Part shown: positions 55,331-64,000 of the stretch, piece by piece | Layout: each line of letters opens with the position of its first letter | How positions within the stretch are numbered: position 1 is the first letter of the stretch | Assembly: GCF_000143415.4 (NCBI RefSeq) | Contig: NW_003314413.1 | Location: 128,832-192,831, forward strand | Reading direction: 5' to 3' | Length of the DNA: 64,000 nucleotides | Source: Selaginella moellendorffii | Lineage: Eukaryota > Streptophyta > Lycopodiopsida > Selaginellales > Selaginellaceae | Program-made: the position numbers and the translations under genes | The notes under the pieces: generated by a model | What the model saw: only the letters and a program-made list of their open reading frames with translations | The model's database searches: none | Told to the model about the DNA's origin: nothing

Positions 55331-56229
55331 ACATGTTTAAAATTTTTAAACTTTCCTAAACATTTCCTAGTGTTTTCTAGTTTATTCTATTATTTAATAA
55401 GATTAATCTTCTGTTTTATATGATAGTAAATAATAAGAAATATTATTAAGAATTATTAGTCTAGTTTGCAATTAGAGTATAAATATTTTCCATTATAGTT
55501 TGATCCTATAGCATGAATGTTTTTTAGTATAGTTGAGCTATGTTTTGTTAATTAAAAATAGTTTTTTGATCTGATATATGAAACATGGGTGGCTTTGTAA
55601 CTTTGCCACCTCTTAAGTTTGTAGCATGTTTACTCCTTGAAAGAGAAAAAAAAAATGAAAGCCTTTAGAAGAGAATAAAAGATTGCATACCTCTTATTGC
55701 AAACATGAAGGACAAAAATAAGAAAAAAAGGTTGGATTTGGAAAGAGTAAAATTAAAAAAGTTTTACCAATCATATTGTTGGGGTGCTCTCATGATCTTG
55801 CAATGCATGACTTAGTCTGGCCATAGGGCAGCTATGCATATACAACTAACTATGGCAGCTATAGTGTTGGCCATGGTAGTAACAACACTTATTAATTTTT
55901 AGGGTTTAGGGTTCAAGGAAATAGTTGAAGACATGTTTTAATCTATGTGACTGCAAAGAGAGGAGATCCATTGGGATATTCCCCAACATACTTCATCATT
56001 CTCTCTCATGTAGGATTCTTCTTGTGCAATTCAAGAAAGACTGTGGCCTCCTAACTCAACTAGTTGGTTTTTCTAGCCAATGAGCAAGTTGGGTAGCCTT
56101 GGATGTGCTCATCCTTTGCTGTAGTTGCTTCCACATTTCTTGGGGGGATGCCCAATTGTGCCATATGGCAAATTTGGGATATTTTTTGGATATATGGGCA
56201 AATGATGCTAGTATCACCTTGCAGCAGAA
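55331..56229. other. AT-rich stretch, nothing recognised
   Basis: A single AGGGTTTAGGGTT telomere-like word occurs at about 55902; no coding sequence. Confidence 0.45.
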
Positions 56230-57010
56230 TTCATTATATGGGCTGATGCATCATTCTTCCCATTTGCTCAGCTCATAATAGGCATGCACAAAGAAGTGTT
56301 GAAGTCCACTATGGCCTGCCATAAAGACCTCTTTATCAACCTCTTGCACTTCACTTAGCAAAGCTTTCTGATCAAACAACTTCCTGAAGGTTCTTGACAT
56401 TACAATCATGGTGAACTAAAAGCCCTTGAAACTCCTCTGAATACCTTCTCAATCCCTGTTCACCCATTTGATCCGTGGGTTCTCCTTCCTGTTTGCCAAC
56501 CAACCTTGTACCTCTTTAGTATGCTTTTGTCTCTGCTACTCCTCATACATTGCACTCTTCTCAAATCTTTAGCAAGGTTTCCATCTATATCTTTGCTGAT
56601 GGACTAGTAGACTCCAACCTTATTCATCACTTGTCTGAAGTCTCATAATTGATACCTAATGCACTTTGCATTTCCAAGTCAGCATCGAACTTATGCCTTT
56701 GTTCAAGCATGTTTGCAAGTGCTAATGTAACACAATGATAATGGTCATGTGATGCTAGGAGAAGCTTTCATTTGCTTACTAGCACTGGGTAAGATGACCT
56801 TGACATAAAGGACCTTGGTATCTGATAATTCACCTTCAAAGGCAAGCCAAAAGAGGGCAAGGTCTTCCTTGAGAAAATGTGGAGCTGACAAGAATGTCAA
56901 AGACAAAGGACAAATGAGCAACTAGTGTAAATAGTTCACAGAATCATTAGAAAGAATTGTTAAAGTTCCTCTAGTATGCACACTATTTGGATCTGGCTTG
57001 AGACCATCTA
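56230..57010 (-). pseudogene. Family E repeated protein-coding sequence, copy E3 (degenerate)
   Basis: The minus strand reads fragments equivalent to E2: a NPRIKWVNRDWE-like stretch near 56450-56480, then MIVMSRTFRKLFDQKALL near 56350-56410, and a degraded match to the family's HFPFVQ...MHKGG part near 56260-56290. The distal TTCACCTTCAAAGGCAAGCC block (56831) is as in E1 and E4. Many stops; more AT-rich than E1 and E2. Confidence 0.55.
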
Positions 57011-57216
57011 GTAGGAATGCTAAAGACTAAAGAGCTACTAGTGCAAGTAGGTACTGAAATTGTTAGGAAGAATTTTTAGAGTTTTTTCAATATGCAGACC
57101 ATCTGGAGTTAGCTTGGGATTATAATACATGTAGAGGTGGTTCTCAATTTGGCATTTTTGTTCAACATTAGAAACATGTTGTCGATATATAGCTCTAATT
57201 TCCATTAGAACCATAT

Positions 57217-57400
57217 TGTAGTATTATGGGATGAGATTTGGATATATTATTACCATTAATCCTTTGAACTTTGGGGGATAAATAGGGATAAAATAACTAC
57301 TAAGAACTTTCTAATCAAGCAATTGCCCTTCTTTTAGTTGGATTAAAAGAAGAGAGATAGAGTGTGTTATATATAGTATCAACATGGGTTTGATTTTTAT
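57217..57400 (+). repeat. Family D LTR fragment
   Basis: It starts TGTAGTATTATGGGATGAGA and has AATAGGGATAAAATAACTAC and AGAGAGATAGAGTGTGTTAT, as in the copies at 57680 and (inverted) 2820. Confidence 0.65.
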
Positions 57401-57670
57401 TAATTAGTAGCTACTTAAAATATAATATACCCTTACCCCTAAATTTAAAATTGTATATATATTAGGCATCCATGTATATGTCTTTCCTCTTATGGAGCAT
57501 CCACGGATGAAGGCATCTATAGTATGGGTGGATGATTAATTGCTTCGTATAGAATAATTAATTTATATATTAAAAAATATTGATAAATTCAATGTGGAAA
57601 TAAAGGTGCTAATTCACTTTAACTTAGTAAGGGTTGTTAATCAATAATCAATAAAGACATTGACATCTCT

Positions 57671-57870
57671 AAAGGGGGGTGTAATGCATGTGATCATGGG
57701 ATAAAATTTAAATATACTATTACTGTGGATCCTTAAAATTTTAGGGGATAAGGATGAGAAAAGGAAACCGAACGGAACGACAAGCATTACCCCTTTTTTA
57801 GTTAGTTTAAGGGGAGAGAGATAGAGTGCGCTACATATATATTGCTTATATAATAGTTGCTCCAAGATTA
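57671..57870 (+). mobile_element. Polypurine tract and start of a 3' LTR, family D
   Basis: AAAGGGGGG (57671-57679) is followed by TGTAATGCATGTGATCATGG (57680). The preceding ATCAATAAAGACATTGACAT context resembles that before the family C tract at 29925. The distance to the LTR at 57217 is under 500 bases, so nearly all internal sequence has been lost. The 3' end of the LTR is uncertain. Confidence 0.65.
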
Positions 57871-58329
57871 GAGCTGTTGGATGAAGAACAAAAGTTTGAT
57901 AATAACACTTTAATCATCATTCTTGTAATTGATTGTTATAGAGAATAACAAGATCAATGGTAATCATGAAAAATGTTAGATTTAGATGAGAAAGCATGAG
58001 ATTTTTAATATCATCATAAATGCCTATGGTGGAAATACTCCTTGAGAGCTGCATTATCCCATAAAATATTAGTGTGAACGTTATTAGTGTTGGCATTGAC
58101 ATGATCAAAACAATCTTTATCTTAATAACTCCTAGTGCTGTAAAGCTCTACAAGGAAATGAAAGAGACAAATACTACACCTGATTTATATTTTAGTTTCA
58201 GTAGGCTACTATTAGAAGGAGTCAAGGTCCATCACATTAGCTAAGTTTGGAATATCACCTTCATTTTTTACCATCCTAGCTATTGTCCACATGGCTTTTT
58301 GCCATTTAGTAGGTACCCTTCTTCATCTG
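57871..58329. other. AT-rich stretch, nothing recognised
   Basis: No supported coding or structural element. Confidence 0.4.
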
Positions 58330-59690
58330 GCTTCTCTAGTTGCTTCAACTTCTTCCTCTATAGGTAAGCCAAGGTCTTTGGGATGATGATGCCTTCAGAA
58401 GAGGTCATCTAGGAAAGTAGCTCACACCTGAGATACAAACTCCTTAACTTCCTCCATGCCTTATAGTATCACCTACCTTATCTCAATGCCCATGCCATCG
58501 CCTTGCAGTAGAATGCAACACCTCCCTTCTGCATGTTTGTTACAAGCTGAACAAATGGGAAGCATGATGCATTAGCCCACACAATAAGTCCACCATGGCC
58601 TGCCATAAAGACCTCTTCATCAACCTCTTATGCTTCATGTTAACACCCAGCAAAGCTCCCTGATCGAATAGCTGCCTAAAGGTTTTTGACATTACGACCA
58701 TATCATTCTTCAACCTCATAGTGAATTTAAATGAAACTACATTGAATAACTTCCCAATCCCCATTCACCCATTTGATCCATGGGTCTCCTTCCTATTTAC
58801 CATTTTATTCCTTACACCCTAAGCCAACTCTACCTCTTTAGTATGCTATATCTTGTTCCAAAAGTTGTTGCTAGGTCTTTATCTTCAATGAGGTTTTCAG
58901 CTATGTCTTTGGTGATGGGCTTGTAAACTCTAAGCTACTTGTCTGAATTCCTCATCATTGATACCTGATGTGCTCTGCATTTTAGAGTCAGTGTCCAACT
59001 CATGCCTTTGTTCAAGCATACTAGCAAGTGCCACTGTAATATGATGACAATGGTTATATGATGCTAGGATGGGCATAAATCTGATCCTCATATTATATCC
59101 AGTGGGCCAGTGGGGAAGGTAAAATTAAAAGTAAAGGCATCTCAACAAAAAGTGATTATACCATGGATCTATACATTTTTCCCTCCCTAGTTTTTGCAAA
59201 GTGTGAGGCAAACAATTCCACTGTAGGGGTAATGAGTTCTTGCATATTTGAAAGTAAAAATGCACATTAGTAGGCTTGAGAGAGAGATTTTCAAATTTCA
59301 GCATCCTCCAAAACCCTGAGTACAGCCATTTCTAAAAGATCTTAAAAAATATTCTCCCACTAGTGCGAGTTTCCTTCACACTTTCATTCTCTTTTGAAAT
59401 AGTCAACAGTGGGAAGTGATGACATTATTATTATGCCTTTTTCATTCCTCTACGACACTTGGATAAGCTTTCATTTGCTTATCAGCAGATGATCCCGATA
59501 TAGAGGATCTCAGCATCTGGTAATTCATCTTCAAAAGCAGCTTCCCCAAATGGCAAATTTGGAGCTGGCAGGAATGTCAGGACAAATGAGCTGAAACATG
59601 ATCAGGAAGAATTGTTAGAGTTCCTCTAGCATGCACAACATTTGGATCTGGCTTTAGACCATCCGCCTGAGAAACAATGGCCATGACAAC
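58330..59690 (-). pseudogene. Family E repeated protein-coding sequence, copy E4 (degenerate)
   Basis: The minus strand shows KNDMVVMSKTFRQLFDQGAL, LGVNMKHKRLMKRSLWQAMV and DLL, then a degraded FPFVQLVTNMQKGG stretch and a terminal block equivalent to the end of E2. Its other end, AACTGCGGCCAGTCATCAGCGAG (written in two parts: AACTGCGG, then CCAGTCATCAGCGAG), matches E1 at 49900-49920 and stops just before the promoter of the COMT-like gene. It is interrupted by stops and AT-rich drift. Confidence 0.55.
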
Positions 59691-59739
59691 TGCGGCCAGT
59701 CATCAGCGAGAAGCACATATAATTCTCACGCGCCATTCA

Positions 59740-59748
59740 CGCGCCAAA
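59740..59748 (-). promoter_or_regulatory. E2F-type motif TTTGGCGCG
   Basis: The minus strand reads TTTGGCGCG, an exact match to the E2F/DP consensus TTTSGCGCS. It lies 75 bases upstream of the first COMT-like start codon, beside a second CACGCGCCA word. Significance is inferred only. Confidence 0.35.
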
Positions 59749-59822
59749 CTTTTAGGGCAGATATTATCAACTTTTAGGACAAAATATTAAGAGACTTTCC
59801 TTTTAGGGAAGTATATTCTAGA

Positions 59823-60598
59823 ATGTGGTGGAACGAGGTTCGTATGCTCGCCTCTTTCGCTTTCTCTTACACGAGCAGAAGGATCCCGTGCTGTGGCGCC
59901 GGCGATGGCCGCGAGGAGAAGCTGATGAATCGCGTGCTGGAGAATGCCGAGCGGAATCCAGAGTCTGTGATCCAAACCATGGATGCGTTTGCGAAATCGG
60001 GCACCTGGTTCATGTCCATCGGCGATCGCAAGGGTAAGATTCTCGATGCCGCGCTCCAGAAGAGAAAGCCGACGCTCGTGCTGGAGCTCGGATCCTACTG
60101 CGGTTACTCGGCCGTGAGGATCGCGTCCCAGCTGGCGATTCCAGGCAGCAAGCTCTTCACTGTGGAGATCAATCCTCGCTATGCCGACATTGCCAGGCAG
60201 ATTATCGATCACGCAGGTAGGGCCATTCTTTATCTGTACATTCCTCACTTCGAATATCTCCAGGCCTGTCTTCTCAGATCCATCAGCTTCCGGGACCTTT
60301 GAGCACTCACATCGAAGCTCTCCAGCTTGCGCTCAAGAGCTCCTCCTTCGATTTTGTTTTCATGGATCATAGCAAGGATTACTACTTGGAAGACTATCTA
60401 CTGCTCAAGAACTTTAAGCTCATTGGAGATGGCTCTGTAGTCTTCGCGGATAACTTGGGATTCCCTGGCTCGCCACAGTTTTGGAACTATCTCCACAGGG
60501 GGGAGGGCCAGGAGCTAGAAACGGAGTACCACCAAACGAAGGTGGAGTATCTTGACTGGATCAATGATACAGTCGCCATATCTACCGTTCGTGGATGA
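59823..60598 (+). CDS. Catechol O-methyltransferase-like protein, tandem copy 1
   Basis: Exons 59823-60216 and 60264-60598 (47-nt GT-AG intron) give 242 residues of the AdoMet- and Mg-dependent COMT fold, closest in motif content to animal-type COMT. Motifs: KSGTWFMSIGDRKGKILD; VLELGSYCGYSAVRIA (AdoMet-binding glycine loop); LFTVEINPRYADIARQIIDH (acidic ribose ligand in VEINP); FVFMDHSKDYYLEDYLLLK (metal Asp and catalytic Lys in DHxKDxYL); VVFADNLGFPGSP (metal ligands D and N). All catalytic positions are present. The N-terminus (MWWNEVRMLASFAFSYTSRR) aligns with that of copy 2, which supports the start. The physiological substrate is not predictable from sequence. Same strand as copy 2, 289 bases upstream of it. 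Confidence 0.88.
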
Positions 60599-60887
60599 AT
60601 GGTAAGTGAGCTACAGCGTTTTCTTTCTTGTTTCAAATGCTTGCTACCATTCTCAACTGCAGTTCTCTAGGTAGCTACCTTTCCTTTTCGATCAACCTGC
60701 CAAAGAAAAAAAAAAAAAAAGAACCCATCTCAGTCGTGAGTCGTGACTGATGTTACTTAAATGACAGTGGAGTTTTGGTCCCACATATTGCCAACCTCTC
60801 GTGAAAAGGTTTTGAAAGGTTTCTCTCTGGATCTGATGTATTTGTGATTTGAGCAGGAAGGGGGGATTGAGCGCTTGCACTTCAGTC

Positions 60888-61684
60888 ATGTGGAAGGAAG
60901 TCGTCACTTTCCTGTCGTTCGGAAAGTTCATGGGGGGATTTTTCTTCCATGGCTGGGGTGGCGATGGCAGGGAGGAACAGCTGCTGGAGTATGTGCTCAA
61001 AAACGCGGAACGAGGTAACCCCCAGTCGGTTATACAGGCTGTGGACGAATTTGCACGCTCCGGCACCTGGTTTATGAACGTTGGAGAGGAAAAGGGCCGC
61101 ATTTTGGACTCGTCAATCGCCAAGAAGAATCCTCAGCTCCTTCTCGAGCTCGGGACTTACTGTGGCTACTCGGCTGTGAGAATGGCAGCAAATCTCAAAC
61201 ACCCCGACAGCAAGCTGATCTCGCTGGAGCTCACTCCTCACATCGCTGACATCGCTAGAAGGATCATCGACCACGCAGGTTTGCTTCTTGCTTTTCTTTC
61301 GTGGCGAGCATTCCCCTCACTACGCCAAACTTTCTTTCAGGGCTTTCGTCCAAAGTGGAGGTGCTGCTGGCGCCACTGAGCCGTCAGATCGACACCATAA
61401 AGTCGACTCTGGCCAAGACGAACGGGCAGTGCTTCGATTTCGTGTTCGTGGATCACGATAAAGACTTGTACTTGCCGGACTACTTGCTGCTCAAGGAGAA
61501 GGGTCTCATCGACGAAGGGAGCGTGATCTTCGCGGACAACATGGGATTCCCAGGCTCTCCAAAGTTCTGGAGCTACATCCAATCGCATCCCCAGGAGCTG
61601 GAGACCGAGGTCCACAAATCTGCCGTGGAGTACATTAGTTGGATCCGCGACACAGTGACAGTCTCTACGTTCCACAAGCTCTAA
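60888..61684 (+). CDS. Catechol O-methyltransferase-like protein, tandem copy 2
   Basis: Exons 60888-61278 and 61341-61684 (62-nt GT-AG intron at the same codon as in copy 1, within DHAG) give 244 residues. Motifs match copy 1: SGTWFMNVGEEKGRILD, LLELGTYCGYSAVRMA, LISLELTPHIADIARRIIDH, FVFVDHDKDLYLPDYLLLKE and VIFADNMGFPGSPKF, so metal ligands and the catalytic lysine are present. In the ribose-binding loop ELTP replaces EINP, a mild change. The start (MWKEVVTFLSFGKFMGGFFF) is hydrophobic and could be a membrane or targeting segment. An AG acceptor-like site just upstream (GAGCAG, 60851-60856) leaves open a 5' UTR intron. The shared intron position and adjacent placement show tandem duplication. 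Confidence 0.88.
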
Positions 61685-61761
61685 GAGTCGATAGCTAGTC
61701 AAATAATAGTCAACTAAGTCAAATTAATTTACAGTCCACCAAAAGAGTCAAGATACGTTTC

Positions 61762-61785
61762 CACGTGTCGGTTTCTTCTAGAAAC
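61762..61785. promoter_or_regulatory. G-box/ABRE (CACGTGTC) and heat-shock element (TTCTAGAA)
   Basis: CACGTGTC begins at 61762. GTTTCTTCTAGAAAC (61771-61785) contains inverted TTC/GAA units. Both lie about 170-190 bases upstream of the REF/SRPP start codon. An ATTGGTTCTATTAAAACC stretch at about 61884 may be the core promoter. These would fit abscisic-acid and heat response, by motif only. Confidence 0.45.
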
Positions 61786-61954
61786 ACGTAAATGGCGGTC
61801 GCCCTAACTGGGTTGTGCAGCTCTTTCTTCGCAGTCACTGGCTAGCCGTGGCGGTGAGGCTCTAGAGGGCGTGTAGCGCGTGATTGGTTCTATTAAAACC
61901 CTATTTCCCCATTTTTTTGCTTTTTAATCGAATCTATTGATCAATCTTTTAGCT

Positions 61955-62830
61955 ATGGCGACGGATCATGCGCAGCAGCAGCAGCAGGAGGAGGTGATCG
62001 AGGTAAGTTACAAAGCAATGCAATGCATCATAGCGTTAGAATCACACTGTAGAATCATGGAGCTACTTTTTTCTCTTGATTGAGTGATTGATCGATCGAT
62101 CGATTGGTTTCTACAGGAGGAAGAAGTATCCTCGCCCAAGCTTAGGTATCTGGGATGCTTCCAAGCTGCCGGGCAAAAGGCCACTGGCTATGTCGCGACG
62201 ATCTACGAGCTCGCGAAAGAGAATTCCGGGCCGCTCAAGCCCGGCGTGGATAGCATCGAAGGAACCGTGAAAACAGTCGTGGGTCCTGTCTATGACAAGT
62301 TTGAGGGCAAGCCCATGGAATTCCTCGAGTTCCTGGACAAGAAGGTACCCGATCCATAGGAAGGTTTCGAGATCTTTGCTAACGCGAGAGCGTTTTCTCC
62401 AATCCAGGTCGGGGAGACGCTCGTTGTGCTGGATCAAAGGCTCCCTCCGGTAGTCAAGGACACGACCCAGCGCGCGTTCGATGTGGCCAAGCAGGCGCCC
62501 GACGCCGCCAAGACCGTGGTCGCGGACGTCCAGAAGAACGGCCTCTACGAGTCCGTGCGCGTCTACTACGTCAAGTACGAGCCCATCGCCGAGGCGTGGA
62601 CGATCGAGGGGCTCAAGAAGCTCAAGACGTTCCCGGGCGTCCCGCGCTTCATCGATCTGGTAGCTCCCTCGGCGCTCTTCGGCGCCGAGAAATTCAACCA
62701 GATTGTCTCCACCTTCAAGGATCGCAACGTCCCACTGTCGGGCTACATCCCGCTCGTCCCGGTGGAGAAGATCGAGCAGGCGCTCAGGGCGGATCCGCGC
62801 GAAAGCCCGGTTGACAAACCTTCGTCGTGA
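61955..62830 (+). CDS. REF/SRPP family (rubber elongation factor/small rubber particle; lipid-droplet-associated) protein
   Basis: Exons 61955-62002, 62117-62344 and 62408-62830, all GT-AG and phase 0, give 232 residues. Plant members coat lipid droplets or rubber particles and are linked to stress tolerance. Family features: KLRYLGCFQAAGQKATGYVA, VDSIEGTVKTVVGPVYDKFE, FLDKKVGETLVVLDQRLPP, amphipathic stretches AFDVAKQAPDAAKTVVADVQ and LYESVRVYYVKYEPIAEAWT, and PGVPRFIDLVAPSALFGAEK. There is no signal peptide or membrane segment, as expected for monolayer-associated proteins. The N-terminus has a five-glutamine run. It is convergent with the ATPase pseudogene, whose coding part ends 183 bases downstream. 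Confidence 0.9.
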
Positions 62831-62854
62831 TCTAAAGTTTCTTCTGTATAACTT

Positions 62855-63012
62855 AATCGTTTTGAATATTCGCGATTATAACTTCTAGATTCGGATCGTT
62901 TTGGAATATACTCGAGACTAGTTGAATCGTTTTGAATATTCGAGATTATTAGAATCGAATCTTTTAGAATATTCAAGATACTTCGAACTGTTTGGAATAT
63001 TCGAGATTATTA
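62855..63012. repeat. Degenerate short tandem repeat with GAATATTC core, five copies
   Basis: ATCGTTTTGAATATTCG-like units begin near 62855, 62895, 62925, 62958 and 62988 (30-40-base spacing), each followed by an AGATTATT-like word. The GAATATTC core is self-complementary. The array fills the gap between the convergent REF/SRPP gene and ATPase pseudogene. Confidence 0.8.
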
Positions 63013-64000
63013 TTATCGCTGGTGGACGATGAGCTCCAGTTTCTTTGGTCGCTTGTAATACTTGAGTAGCAGCGAGGAGCAAACCACGCTCACGGACGAG
63101 GCGGCCATAGCACCGGCGATCCATGGTGGAAGCCGGAATCTCGAGCAAGGATAGAGCACCCCGGCCGCGACTGGGATTCCCAGGACGTTGTATCCCAGAG
63201 CCCACACGTAGTTGAGACGAATCCTCGAGACGTTTTCCTGGACAAGTCGATGGCGGTGACCACGTCTTCCAGGTGGCTCTTCATGAGGACAATGTCCGCC
63301 GCCTCAATCGCTATGTCGGTGCCGGCACCGATGGCCACTCCAACGTCCGCGGCAACCAGAGCCGGGGAATCGTTGATACCATCTCCGACCATCGCGACCA
63401 CCATGCCCGCGCTCTGAGCAAACGAGAAAGTTTAGCTGGAGGAAGAACAAACTTAAGAACTTACTTGCAACTCCGTCACTCTGTCAGCCTTTGCTTTGGG
63501 ATCGGCCTCGGCGATGACGTCTTTCGGCTGGATGCCAACTTCTCTAGCAACGGCGAGAGCTGTGCCTCGGTTATCTCCAGTCACTATGAGATGTTCATCA
63601 GCTTGAGTGTGGAGATCACGGCCGGTGCCTCTGGTTTCATCGGGTCTGCGACCGAGATAAGGCCCGTGAGTTCTCCGTCGATCGCAACCAGCACGGCGGT
63701 CCTGGCCAGCACCTGAACGTCTTGGAGCTGCTCTGAGGCTTGCGGAGGAAGTGATGCTGCTCGAGTGATTCTTGAAGTCTCAGACCTTTTGCGAATTCAA
63801 GTATCGCCTTGGCCAGAGGATGCTCGCTGTTAGCCTGCGATAAAACCACACTTGTTAAACTGCTTTTCCTCCACACTAGAAAAAATGCTGCAGAAGACCT
63901 TCAGAGCAATGTACCGAAATAGCTTCGTGTTAACAACACTCGGCTCTCCTTTCGTGAGAGTACCCTTTTTCTCAAACACAATGCAGTCAACCTGGAAGTC
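63013..64000 (-). pseudogene. Copper-transporting P1B-ATPase (heavy-metal ATPase) pseudogene, 5' part outside window
   Basis: Order on the minus strand: VDCIVFEKKGTLTKGEPSVV (about 63930-63990); an exon from 63834 with [20 protein letters not shown] (HP motif of the nucleotide domain), then [20 protein letters not shown] and [12 protein letters not shown] in another frame, then VTGDNRGTALAVAREVGIQ; intron 63414-63464; final exon with [31 protein letters not shown] and C-terminal membrane segments ([35 protein letters not shown]). Lesions: the phosphorylation motif DKTGT reads EKKGT; about 70 residues with the ATP-binding GxG region are missing near 63740; a frameshift before TGDN (about 63588, giving NIS-stop); a one-base deletion near 63230 before RIRLNYVW. 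A single lesion could be a sequence error, but together they indicate a dead gene. Confidence 0.85.

Overview
This window is nuclear DNA of a land plant, most likely the lycophyte Selaginella. I infer that from the gene set (plant tetraspanin, BBR/BPC GAGA-binding factor, PPR proteins, REF/SRPP lipid-droplet protein, copper P1B-ATPase), short introns (mostly 47-114 nt), GC-rich coding exons and LTR elements primed by initiator tRNA-Met. No database search was possible, so the species is inference.

Layout. (1) 1-807: an extremely AT-rich end carrying the last part of a Hog/Hint-type (hedgehog-intein) gene and a microsatellite, cut off by a 100-base gap. (2) About 1.5-33 kb: almost entirely LTR retrotransposon. 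One family of non-autonomous, LARD-like elements (LTR about 1.4-1.7 kb, 4.1 kb internal region without recognisable gag-pol) occurs as two complete copies: 13034-19721 on the minus strand with a perfect ATCAT target duplication, and 21882-28963 on the plus strand with a near-perfect one. An older interrupted copy (2821-11078, minus) holds a truncated plus-strand copy (7267-10680), and there is one strongly decayed LTR near 32.4 kb. The two complete copies sit inside an older Ty3/Gypsy-like element whose LTR portions lie at 11079-11960 and 29937-31052. (3) 33-49 kb: the gene island. It holds a PPR pseudogene, a tetraspanin (minus) and a BBR/BPC factor (plus) sharing a promoter rich in GAGA, telo-box, G-box and evening-element motifs, a seven-exon acireductone dioxygenase, a tRNA-Cys, and a PPR gene head-to-head with a degenerate 2-oxoglutarate-oxygenase-like gene. 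(4) 49-59.7 kb: AT-rich repeats with four copies of an unrecognised repeated protein-coding family, a DNA-methylase-like pseudogene, LTR fragments, and fossil pieces of the COMT and copper-ATPase genes. (5) 59.8-64 kb: a tandem pair of animal-type catechol O-methyltransferase-like genes, an REF/SRPP gene, and a copper P1B-ATPase pseudogene running off the window.

The genes do not form one pathway. Local relationships are: divergent pairs with short shared promoters (tetraspanin/BPC, PPR/2OG-like); a tandem gene duplication (COMT-like pair); and a decayed segmental duplication in which COMT and ATPase fragments near 51-52 kb keep the order and orientation of the sequences at 60-64 kb.
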